A stretch of DNA of 64,000 nt from Actinomycetes bacterium (GTDB lineage Bacteria > Actinomycetota > Acidimicrobiia > Acidimicrobiales > Palsa-688): assembly GCA_021838445.1 (NCBI GenBank), contig JAKCDU010000003.1, forward strand, positions 1-64,000, read 5' to 3'. Numbering within the stretch: position 1 is the stretch's first letter; each line of letters starts with the position of its first letter. The notes beneath the pieces were generated by a model that saw only the letters and a list, made by a program, of their open reading frames with translations, had not been told where the DNA came from and did no database searches. Shown in pieces: positions 1-7,163 of this stretch. Position numbers and translations under genes: made by a program.

Positions 1-445
1 CGACTATGGGGCTGGCCAGGGGCACCCCGCCGGTGGAGCCGTAGAAGTGGGCCGAGCCGAACGAGAACACCCCGCCGTCACTGGCCACCAACCAGTACCC
101 CGCCCCGCCCGGACCGGGCGCCATCCCCACCACCGGCTGAACCAGAGGCACCCCCCCGGTGGAACCGTAGAAGTGGGCCGAGCCGAACGAGAACCCCCCG
201 CCGTCACTGGCCACCAACCAGTACCCCGCCCCGCCCGGACCGGGAGCCATCCCCACCACCGGCTGAACCAGGGGCACCCCCCCGGTGGAACCGTAGAAGT
301 GGGCCGAGCCGAACGAGAACACCCCGCCGTCACTGGCCACCAACCAGTACCCCGCCCCGCCCGGACCGGGGGCCATCCCCACCACCGGCTGAACCAGGGG
401 CACCCCCCCGGTGGAACCGTAGAAGGACGCATCCCCGAAGCTGAA
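1..445 (-). repeat. 126-bp tandem coding repeats
   Basis: Matching points of the repeat (the GGCACC after each linker) fall at 21, 147, 273 and 399, exactly 126 bp apart. About three and a half units are present, each encoding one 42-residue GYW module. Units are almost identical at the DNA level, including third positions, while the similar modules at 7.2-7.9 kb are diverged. This points to recent expansion or gene conversion within this gene. Confidence 0.9.
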
Positions 446-745
446 CACGCCTCCGTCCGATCCGACGAGCCAGTACCCATTGTGGTCCGACGTGGCCGTG
501 ATCCCGACGGTACGGGCGTTGAGGGTGATCCCGTTGAGGGACCCGAGGGACGCGATGCCGTAGCCGAACACGTTCCCCGGCGACACCGACCTGGCTCCGA
601 CAGGGCTACCCACCTCCTGGGCGGCCACCCCGGGGGCGGCCTGGCCCGCCGCGACGGTGGCGTCGGGCATCACGGTCAGGGCCCCAGAAGCAGCCAGTAC
701 CGACGACACAACCAACCTGGCCGTTCCCTTGGACCCCAGCCGCAT
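1..745 (-). CDS. Secreted GYW-repeat protein (C-terminus beyond window)
   Basis: The gene starts at an ATG at 745 and runs off the left edge, so only about 248 residues are visible. A signal-peptide-like start (basic MRLGSKGTAR, then a hydrophobic stretch ending near AAGQAAPG) suggests export. From about residue 85 the protein is a tandem array of 42-residue units with the core GYWLVASDGGVFSFGSAHFYGSTGG shortened to GYWLVASDGGVFSFG, followed by a PLVQPVVGMAPGPGGA linker. The same module occurs in the protein at 7164-9428. Such arrays look like small beta-rich blades, a fold I infer rather than see. No catalytic motif is visible in this part. The complete product may carry another domain past the edge. 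Confidence 0.8.
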   Translation of the reverse strand, partial: MRLGSKGTARLVVSSVLAASGALTVMPDATVAAGQAAPGVAAQEVGSPVGARSVSPGNVFGYGIASLGSLNGITLNARTVGITATSDHNGYWLVGSDGGVFSFGDASFYGSTGGVPLVQPVVGMAPGPGGAGYWLVASDGGVFSFGSAHFYGSTGGVPLVQPVVGMAPGPGGAGYWLVASDGGGFSFGSAHFYGSTGGVPLVQPVVGMAPGPGGAGYWLVASDGGVFSFGSAHFYGSTGGVPLASPIV

Positions 746-925
746 CCAAACCCCTCGCGTGGAAACACCGGCCCGCGCCTCGGGACCGACAGATGCTGGA
801 GCATAACGGAAGGATCCGACACCGAGCCTCGCGGCCCCTTACTGTGCAGCGTGACACGACGCCGACCACGAGGGGGAAGTCACTTGACCGCACAGCCCAA
901 CCGGTTCCGGTACCGGTAGCCCGGG

Positions 926-1978
926 ATGCGAGCTTGGCAGGTTGTGCGCCACGGGCCTCCGTCGGTAGCCCTCGAGCTTCGCGCCGTGCCCGATGAGAGG
1001 CCTGGGCCCGGCGAGATCCTGGTCCGGGCTTCGGCCAGCGCGCTCAATTTCAACGAGGTCGACGGCTGCCACGGCCGCTACCTGACCATCGACCCGCCGT
1101 TGCCCTACACCTTGGGCATGGAATGCGTGGGAGAGGTGGTCGCCGCCGGAGCCGGGGCCGAGAGCTGGGTCGGCAAGCGGGTCACGGCCAGCAGCCGGGG
1201 GGCGGTCGGCGCCCACGCCGAGTTGGTGGCCGCGTCGACCGCCATGTCGTTCGAGGCCCCCGCCCAACTCGACGACGGCCAGGCGGCCGCGTTCTTCTAT
1301 CCTTTCCACCTGGCCTACCTGGGCCTCCACGAGAGGGGGCGGCTGGCCCCCGGGGAGACGGTCCTCATCCATGCCGGTGCGGGTGGGGTCGGCTCGGCGG
1401 CCGTCCAGCTGGCCGCGGCCGCGGGCGCCCGCGTCATCGCCACCGTGGGCCGCGACGACAAGCGGTCTCTCGTCGAGGAGCTGGGCGCCGATCTGACGGT
1501 CAACTACCGCACCGACGACTTCGTCCAGGTGGCCCTCGAAGCCACCTCCGGCCGCGGCGTCGATGTGTGCTTCGACGGCGTCGGGGGATCCACCACCGCG
1601 GGATCCCTCCGCTGCCTCGGGCGGGGTGGGAGGTACCTCTGCGTCGGTTTCGCCGCGGGCATCGAAGCCGAGGAGCAGTCGTTGATATCGGGCCGGGCTC
1701 TGTGTTTCGGCAACTTCGACATGGTCGGCGTGATACTCGCCTACGTGGACTCGGCCATCGCCGCCCACCTGACCGAGCACGTGGCCGTTCCGGTTCCCCG
1801 CTTCAACCCGCCCACCGACGCCATCGGCCGGCGGGTCCAGGACAGCCTGCTGGAGCTCCTCGACCAGGGCCGGATACGACCGGTGGTCGGAGCCACCGTA
1901 CCGTTCGAGGACCTGCCCCGAGCGCTGGAGGACATGGAAGCCCGACGAACCGTCGGCCGCACGGTGGTGACCCGTTGA
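926..1978 (+). CDS. Quinone oxidoreductase-like MDR family protein
   Basis: A 350-residue medium-chain dehydrogenase/reductase of the zinc-independent quinone oxidoreductase type. It has an N-terminal GroES-like half, including NFNEVDGCHGRY and PYTLGMECVGEV, and the NAD(P)H-binding glycine motif GAGGVG at residues 151-156, followed by an AVQLAAAAGARVIATVG helix. These enzymes reduce quinones or enoyl/unsaturated carbonyl compounds with NADPH in the cytoplasm. The next gene overlaps its stop codon (TTGA), and an acyl-CoA synthetase follows, so a role in lipid or xenobiotic acyl metabolism is inferred. The true substrate cannot be read from sequence. Confidence 0.88.
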   Translation: MRAWQVVRHGPPSVALELRAVPDERPGPGEILVRASASALNFNEVDGCHGRYLTIDPPLPYTLGMECVGEVVAAGAGAESWVGKRVTASSRGAVGAHAELVAASTAMSFEAPAQLDDGQAAAFFYPFHLAYLGLHERGRLAPGETVLIHAGAGGVGSAAVQLAAAAGARVIATVGRDDKRSLVEELGADLTVNYRTDDFVQVALEATSGRGVDVCFDGVGGSTTAGSLRCLGRGGRYLCVGFAAGIEAEEQSLISGRALCFGNFDMVGVILAYVDSAIAAHLTEHVAVPVPRFNPPTDAIGRRVQDSLLELLDQGRIRPVVGATVPFEDLPRALEDMEARRTVGRTVVTR

Positions 1979-2913
1979 CGGCCGGCACCCACCGGGCCGG
2001 CCCCCGAGAAGTGGCCCGCCTGCTGGGAGTGCCGATCCCCATAGTGCAGGCGCCTATGACCTACATCGCCGGAGCCCGTCTGGCGGCCGCCGTGTCCGAA
2101 GCCGGGGGGCTGGGCATCATCGAGACGGCGTCGCCCCAGGGACGGGCCGACCTGGCCGTGGTGAGGGACCTCACGGACAAGCCGGTCGGGGCCAACGTGG
2201 CTCTCGCCATGCGCAAGGACCCCGGCATCGTGGACGTCCTGGCCGCCCACGGCATCGGCTTCGTCACGACCTCCTCGGGCGACCCGGGGCTGCTCACCCC
2301 CCGCCTGCGCGATGCCGGCATCACCGTGTTCCACGTCGTCGGCACCCTCCAGAACGCCCGCAAGGCGGTGGATGCGGGGGTCGACGGCCTGGTGGTCGAA
2401 GGAGTGGAGGGCGGCGGATTCAAGAACCCGCTCGGCTCCTCGACGATGGTGCTGCTGCCGCTGGTCGCGACCCATGTCGACTTGCCACTGATCGCCGCCG
2501 GGGGCATCTGCGACGGTCGCTCGATGGCCGCCGCCCTCACCCTCGGCGCCGGCGGGGTGCAGATGGGGACCCGGATGCTGGCGTCGGTGGAGTCGCCGGT
2601 GCACCGCAACTTCAAAGCGGCGGTGGTCGGCGCCGACGACACGGGCACCATTCTCCTGTCCCTGCCGGGGTCGCCGACCATGCGGGTGGTCCGCACCGCG
2701 GCCGCCATCGAAGCGGCCACCGCAGGGCGGACCGGCTCGGGCCTCGAAGCGGCCCGCACCCTCTACTTCGAAGGCGACATGGACGCCGCTCTGGCCAATA
2801 CCGGTCAGGTCGCCGGTCGTATCGACGCCGTCGAATCGGTGGCCGCCATCGTGGCTGACACCTGGAATGGGTGCCGGGCCGTGCTCGACGAGACCCGCTC
2901 CCTTCTGGACTGA
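1975..2913 (+). CDS. Nitronate monooxygenase-like flavoprotein
   Basis: A TIM-barrel flavin enzyme of about 312 residues in the nitronate monooxygenase / 2-nitropropane dioxygenase family, also related to FabK enoyl reductases. Visible family landmarks are PIVQAPMTYIAGARLAAAVSEAGGLGII at the N-terminus (core VQAPM), PVGANVAL, the phosphate-binding IAAGGICDGRSMAAAL and LGAGGVQMGTRML. The usual EAGGH catalytic-histidine motif reads EGGGF here, so the His is Phe. I take the TTG at 1975, which overlaps the preceding TGA as TTGA. A GTG at 2011 is an alternative start. It probably forms an operon with the oxidoreductase upstream. Reduction of an acyl thioester is as plausible as nitronate oxidation. 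Confidence 0.82.
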   Translation: MTAGTHRAGPREVARLLGVPIPIVQAPMTYIAGARLAAAVSEAGGLGIIETASPQGRADLAVVRDLTDKPVGANVALAMRKDPGIVDVLAAHGIGFVTTSSGDPGLLTPRLRDAGITVFHVVGTLQNARKAVDAGVDGLVVEGVEGGGFKNPLGSSTMVLLPLVATHVDLPLIAAGGICDGRSMAAALTLGAGGVQMGTRMLASVESPVHRNFKAAVVGADDTGTILLSLPGSPTMRVVRTAAAIEAATAGRTGSGLEAARTLYFEGDMDAALANTGQVAGRIDAVESVAAIVADTWNGCRAVLDETRSLLD

Positions 2914-2980
2914 CCGGTCCGCCTCTCCGCTCGACGACGTGGTCTTCGACCCCCGGCCGGCCCAAGGTACCGTGGCGTCC

Positions 2981-4528
2981 ATGGCACGAATCTGCGACTC
3001 GGTGAGTGTTGATCACCCGGCGGTGGTCATCTTCGAGACGGGCGCCGAGGTGAGCTTCGGTGAGATGGAATCGCGGTCCCTGCAGCTTTCACGCCTCTTC
3101 GCCGACAGAGGCCTCGCACCCGGCGACCACATCGCCGTGCTGCTCGACAATCACGCCCGCTACCTGGAGATCTGCTGGGCCGCCCGCCGCTACGGCCTGT
3201 TCACCACGCCGATCAACTGGCATCTCGGCCCTGACGAGGCGGGCTACATCATCGAGGACTGCGGAGCTACGGCGCTCCTCGCCACCACCCGCCTCTCGTC
3301 GATGGTCAGCGCTTTGACCTCCTCACTGTCGGGGGTGGGTCTGCGCCTCGCCCTCGACGGGCCGCTCGAAGGGTTCGAGGACTACGAGACGGCGCTGCGC
3401 CGAATGTCCGGCGAGCCGATCGAGGACGAGCGGTACGGGCCGGTGATGTTCTACTCCTCGGGCACCACCGGGCGCCCCAAGGGAATCGAGTCGCGCCTCA
3501 CCGACGACCCCTTCGACACTCTCACCGCCTTCGACCATCTGATCCGGGGCGTCTACGGTTTCCGGCCCGGCGCGGTCTACCTGTGCCCCGCCCCCCTCTA
3601 CCACGCCGCCCCCCTCGGATGGTCGATGGCGGCACAGCGGGCCGGCGGCACCGTGGTGGTGATGCAACGCTTCGATGCCGAGGCCGTGCTCCAGGCCATC
3701 GAGCGCCACCGCGTCACCCACGCCCAGTTCGTACCGACCCACTTCATCCGGCTCTTGAAGCTCGACCCCGAGGTCCGGGCATCGTATGACCTGTCGAGCC
3801 TGGAGAAAGTGGTGCACGCCGCCGCGCCCTGTCCCGTCGAGACCAAACGGAAGATGCTCGACTGGCTCGGACCCATCGTCTACGAGTACTACTCGGGCAG
3901 CGAAGGGGTGGGATTCTGCGCTGTCGGGCCGGAGGAGTGGTTGGCCCACCCCGGGACGGTGGGGCGGTCCCTGATCGGCGTGCCCCACATCACCGACGGC
4001 GAGGGCCACGAGCTGCCCACCGGGAGCGTCGGCCAGATCTGGTTCGAGACCCCGAGCCGCTTCGAGTACCACAACGATCCCGAGAAGACGGCCAGCGTGT
4101 TCAACGACCGGGGCTGGGCCACCCTCGGCGACGTCGGATATCTCGACGAGGACGGGTTCATGTACCTGACCGACCGCGTATCGCACATGATCATCTCAGG
4201 GGGAGTGAACATCTATCCCCAGGAGATCGAGGATCTGCTGGTGACCCATCCTGGCGTCAGCGACGTCGGGGTGATCGGCGTACCCGACCCCGAGATGGGC
4301 GAGTCGGTACTGGCCGTGGTGCAGCCCGCCGACCCCGACGCCGACGAGCAGCAGCTGGCCAAAGTCCTCGACGATTTCTGCCGACAGCGCCTGGCCGGCT
4401 TCAAGTGTCCACGCCGTTATCGGTTCGCCGCCGAACTTCCGAGACTGCCCACCGGCAAGCTGCTCAAGCGCAGGCTGCGCGACGAGTACGGCGGGTCCTC
4501 GGCCGGCAGCGTCGTCGGTTCGGCCTGA
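2981..4528 (+). CDS. Acyl-CoA synthetase (AMP-forming)
   Basis: A 515-residue member of the ANL adenylating superfamily. The AMP/P-loop motif YSSGTTGRPKG is at residues 158-168. Further on are EYYSGSEG (A5-type), GWATLGDVGYLDEDGFMYLTDR (core TLGDVGYLDEDG, with the hinge Asp) and GVNIYPQEIEDLL. The C-terminal LPTGKLLKRRLR carries the catalytic Lys. It activates a carboxylic acid to acyl-AMP and then acyl-CoA. The start is the ATG at 2981, 67 bp past the previous stop. It sits behind the oxidoreductase and flavoprotein genes and converges with a TetR gene, so a regulated fatty-acid or aromatic-acid pathway is likely. Chain-length preference is unknown. Confidence 0.92.
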   Translation: MARICDSVSVDHPAVVIFETGAEVSFGEMESRSLQLSRLFADRGLAPGDHIAVLLDNHARYLEICWAARRYGLFTTPINWHLGPDEAGYIIEDCGATALLATTRLSSMVSALTSSLSGVGLRLALDGPLEGFEDYETALRRMSGEPIEDERYGPVMFYSSGTTGRPKGIESRLTDDPFDTLTAFDHLIRGVYGFRPGAVYLCPAPLYHAAPLGWSMAAQRAGGTVVVMQRFDAEAVLQAIERHRVTHAQFVPTHFIRLLKLDPEVRASYDLSSLEKVVHAAAPCPVETKRKMLDWLGPIVYEYYSGSEGVGFCAVGPEEWLAHPGTVGRSLIGVPHITDGEGHELPTGSVGQIWFETPSRFEYHNDPEKTASVFNDRGWATLGDVGYLDEDGFMYLTDRVSHMIISGGVNIYPQEIEDLLVTHPGVSDVGVIGVPDPEMGESVLAVVQPADPDADEQQLAKVLDDFCRQRLAGFKCPRRYRFAAELPRLPTGKLLKRRLRDEYGGSSAGSVVGSA

Positions 4529-4555
4529 ACCTCCTCGGGAGCAGTATCGCGTTTC

Positions 4556-4596
4556 GACCCGGGAGGGCGGCGCAAGGACCTACCGCCCCGGGGGTC
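4556..4596. terminator. Bidirectional terminator hairpin between convergent genes
   Basis: Arms at 4556-4570 and 4583-4596 can pair as GACCC/GGGTC, an internal loop, then GGGCGG/CCGCCC around a 12-nt loop. It lies between the stop of the acyl-CoA synthetase and the stop of the TetR gene. No U-run follows, which is usual in high-G+C actinobacteria. Confidence 0.55.
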
Positions 4597-5269
4597 AGTC
4601 CAGTCGTATGTCGCGCGCCGCGGCCTCGGCGCGAATCACCGCGGCTACGCCGTCGACCAACATACGGCTACTGGACCGCGGCGGGCGACGGCCGGCCACC
4701 CCGCGGGATATGAGGCCGCCGAGGAGGAAGCCTCGGAGCGCGTTGAAGGCGTATCCGACCAGATCGGCCTGCGCCGCGGCGTCGCCGAGGGCCTGCTCGA
4801 AGAGCGGCTTCCACGCCTGGAGCAGCTTGCGGCCGTGCTCACCAACGGCCTGGCGGGTGGCCCCGGACACCTTGGGGTTGCGGCTCAGGTCGAGGAGGAT
4901 CTGGATCTGAGCCAGTTCCTCCTCCCGACCGTAGTGCTCGGCCAGGACGGCCATGAGGTTCTGGAGCCGGTCCTCGAGGCTGTCACCACCCACGCGAGCG
5001 TTTGAAACCAGTTCCTGAAGGCGGTCCCAACGATCGTTGACCACCTCGAGCAGCAGCGCTTCGCGGGTACCGAACTGGTACTGCAGGGCCCCCCACGTCA
5101 CGCCCGCGCGCCGGGCGATCTCGTTGGTGCTGGCCTCGTAGTAGCCGAGCTCGAGGATGGCCGCCACGGCGGCGTCGAGCACTCGGCGGCGGGTGACCTC
5201 GCCGTCGCTGCGACGGGCCCGGCTGGTCCTCGGCGCCCCCGGGCCTGTGAGGGGAGTCCGGCCGGGCAT
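4595..5269 (-). CDS. TetR family transcriptional regulator
   Basis: A 224-residue regulator. The N-terminal helix-turn-helix runs over about residues 25-75 (RRVLDAAVAAILELGY, then STNEIARRAGVTWGALQYQFG), the classic TetR arrangement. The C-terminal ligand-binding half is helical and variable. It converges tail to tail with the acyl-CoA synthetase, so control of the 926-4528 genes by an acyl-CoA or related ligand is a reasonable inference, with no operator identified. Confidence 0.9.
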   Translation of the reverse strand: MPGRTPLTGPGAPRTSRARRSDGEVTRRRVLDAAVAAILELGYYEASTNEIARRAGVTWGALQYQFGTREALLLEVVNDRWDRLQELVSNARVGGDSLEDRLQNLMAVLAEHYGREEELAQIQILLDLSRNPKVSGATRQAVGEHGRKLLQAWKPLFEQALGDAAAQADLVGYAFNALRGFLLGGLISRGVAGRRPPRSSSRMLVDGVAAVIRAEAAARDIRLD

Positions 5270-5336
5270 CGGCGCTCAGGCTAGCGGTTGGCCACCCCCG
5301 CGACGCGGGTCGGATCCCCGGCGGGCCGGCCCCGGC

Positions 5337-6251
5337 TCAGCTCCCCGCTGGGCCGTCGGCGACGGCCACGGCTCCCCACAGGGAGCCCAGGCGGCCGAGC
5401 TCCTCGGCCGCTTGGCGCACACCGGCCTGGTAGGCGGCCTCCACCTTGGCGAAGTTCATCAGGTCCAGTCCGAAGGAGCTGATCTCCAGCATCTCGGCCG
5501 ATGGCACCACTACCTCGACCCTCGCTCCGCCCTCTCGGAGCGCGTCGAGCGACCCGCGGGTCTGGTCGAACAGTGCCTGCAACGCCGGTTCGGCCAGACC
5601 CGGCGGCAGTTCCAGCAGGGTGCACGAGACCACCGCTACAGCATCGCTGCCGGCCGCCACGTCGGCGTTGAGAAGATCGCGGACGCCCCCATCCATGTAG
5701 CGGACGCCATCGATCTCGACCGGGGGGTAGACCCCCGGCACCGCACAGCTCGAGGCGACTGCCCGCTGCAGGGCCACCCGATCCGACCCGGTCCAGACCT
5801 TGAACTTCCCTTCGACCACGTCAACTGCGGTGCAGCAAAAGCTCGCCGGCCATTCGGCCCCGGCCAGCTCGGCGAACATCGACAGCCAGTCGTCCTCGCT
5901 GATGGTGCTGGCTCCAGCCGCGATCCGACCGAGCCTGGCCCTCACGGCGTCCGCCCCCGCCGGGTCGGAAGCCGCCTCTGCCACCGCGGCGATGAGCTGC
6001 TCCAGTGCTGATGCCGCCACCGGCGCGGTGTCCGCGCCGGCCGCGCGGCGGGCCTCGCCCAGCAGAGCAACGGCTTCGCTCGGCTCCCGCCCAGAGGCCA
6101 GGGTGAAGCCGACCACCGACCCGGCCGAGGTCCCGATGATGGTGTCGGCGTCGGCGAGGTCCACTCCGCCGAGGCGCAACCCCGCCGCCAGACCGGCCTC
6201 CCAGCCGATACCGACCGGTCCACCGCCGCCCAGAACCAGCGCTGAAGTCAT
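5337..6251 (-). CDS. Patatin-like phospholipase family protein
   Basis: A 304-residue patatin fold hydrolase. The oxyanion loop LVLGGGGPVG is at residues 6-14, the nucleophile elbow GTSAG puts Ser at 42, and the DGG motif (RYMDGGVRD) puts the catalytic Asp near 187. These form the Ser-Asp dyad of lipid acyl hydrolases. There is no signal peptide, so it is probably cytoplasmic or membrane-associated. It lies behind the TetR gene on the same strand. Substrate lipids are unknown. Confidence 0.9.
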   Translation of the reverse strand: MTSALVLGGGGPVGIGWEAGLAAGLRLGGVDLADADTIIGTSAGSVVGFTLASGREPSEAVALLGEARRAAGADTAPVAASALEQLIAAVAEAASDPAGADAVRARLGRIAAGASTISEDDWLSMFAELAGAEWPASFCCTAVDVVEGKFKVWTGSDRVALQRAVASSCAVPGVYPPVEIDGVRYMDGGVRDLLNADVAAGSDAVAVVSCTLLELPPGLAEPALQALFDQTRGSLDALREGGARVEVVVPSAEMLEISSFGLDLMNFAKVEAAYQAGVRQAAEELGRLGSLWGAVAVADGPAGS

Positions 6252-6374
6252 CGCCCCAGGCTACGGTGCGGCTGGCCCGGTCAGCCAGCGCGCTCGACCG
6301 CCGACCCGACCCGTTACGGCCCGGTCCGACCCTATCCGCTGATTCGGGGTCGGCGATGGGGGCATGATCTGTCC

Positions 6375-6707
6375 ATGCCGGTCGTTAGGTGGTTGATCAT
6401 CGTGGTGGTAGCCGGAGCGTTGGTTCTCGGCAGCGCGTCGCGCCCCGCCGGGGCCGCCCCCCGCCCGAGCTCGTCCCTGCATCCCGTCGCGGTGGCCAGC
6501 GCCAACGATGTGGCGGTATCCCGGCAGGACCTCACCGGGTCCTCGACGCGGGCGGCCGACTACCTGTTCATCACCGCCGGTGTGGGGGCCTGGGCGACTG
6601 TCACCATCTGGCTCGCGACCCGGCACCGGCGCCGCTTGTGGGCGGCCTTCGGCAGGGCTGCGGCGGGCCTCGGAGACGAGGCCGAGAAGTGGTTGCGGGA
6701 CCAGTGA
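6375..6707 (+). CDS. Small two-segment membrane protein, unrecognised
   Basis: A 110-residue protein that I do not recognise. It begins with a signal or anchor sequence (VVRWLIIVVVAGALVLGSAS, residues 3-22) with an ASRPAGAA cleavage-like site. A second hydrophobic segment (about residues 66-84, ITAGVGAWATVTIWLATR) is followed by a basic RHRRRLWAAF amphipathic tail. The tail probably faces the cytoplasm. It is divergent from the patatin gene and 46 bp upstream of the DUF2237 gene. Confidence 0.6.
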   Translation: MPVVRWLIIVVVAGALVLGSASRPAGAAPRPSSSLHPVAVASANDVAVSRQDLTGSSTRAADYLFITAGVGAWATVTIWLATRHRRRLWAAFGRAAAGLGDEAEKWLRDQ

Positions 6708-6753
6708 GGAGCGCCGTCTGGCCAAAGCGGCCGGCGGCGGCGATACTGGCCCG

Positions 6754-7146
6754 ATGGCAGAGCGGAACGTCCTGGGTGGCGAGCTGGAGCCCTGCGGAAC
6801 CGAGCCCCTCACCGGCTTCTACCGCGACGGCTGCTGCCGCACCGGTCCCGAGGATCTGGGGAGCCACACGATATGTGCCGTGGTCACCGCCGACTTCTTG
6901 GAGCACCAGCGTCGGATAGGCAACGACCTCGTGACTCCGGCTCCGGCCTACCACTTCCCCGGCCTGGTACCCGGGGACCGCTGGTGTGTCACCGCAGCCA
7001 ACTGGTTGCGGGCCCATCTCGACGGCCAGGCCGCTCTGGTGGTGCTCGCGTCCACCCATGAGCGGGCCTTGGAGATCGTCCCCCTGGAGGCCCTGCGCCA
7101 GCACGCCGTGGACGTCCCGGCCGACCCGAGCAGCCTCTCCGACTGA
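6754..7146 (+). CDS. DUF2237 family protein
   Basis: A 130-residue soluble protein with the DUF2237 pattern: NVLGGELEPCG, TGFYRDGCCRTGPEDLGSH (core GFYRDGCC), CAVVTADFLEHQRRIGNDL and PGDRWCVTAANWLRA. The family is conserved across bacteria and its conserved Cys residues are present. Its biochemical function is not established. The ATG at 6754 matches the conserved N-terminus. Confidence 0.85.
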   Translation: MAERNVLGGELEPCGTEPLTGFYRDGCCRTGPEDLGSHTICAVVTADFLEHQRRIGNDLVTPAPAYHFPGLVPGDRWCVTAANWLRAHLDGQAALVVLASTHERALEIVPLEALRQHAVDVPADPSSLSD

Positions 7147-7163
7147 CACCGGGCCGCCCGGTC

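Noticed and set aside
47-919. 290-codon plus-strand frame over the left-edge repeats
   Set aside because: It is the antisense of the GYW repeats and simply repeats because they do.
1123-1974. N-terminal extension of the nitronate-monooxygenase-like gene into the oxidoreductase gene
   Set aside because: The extension is Arg/Gly-rich out-of-frame sequence. The family N-terminus starts after 1975.
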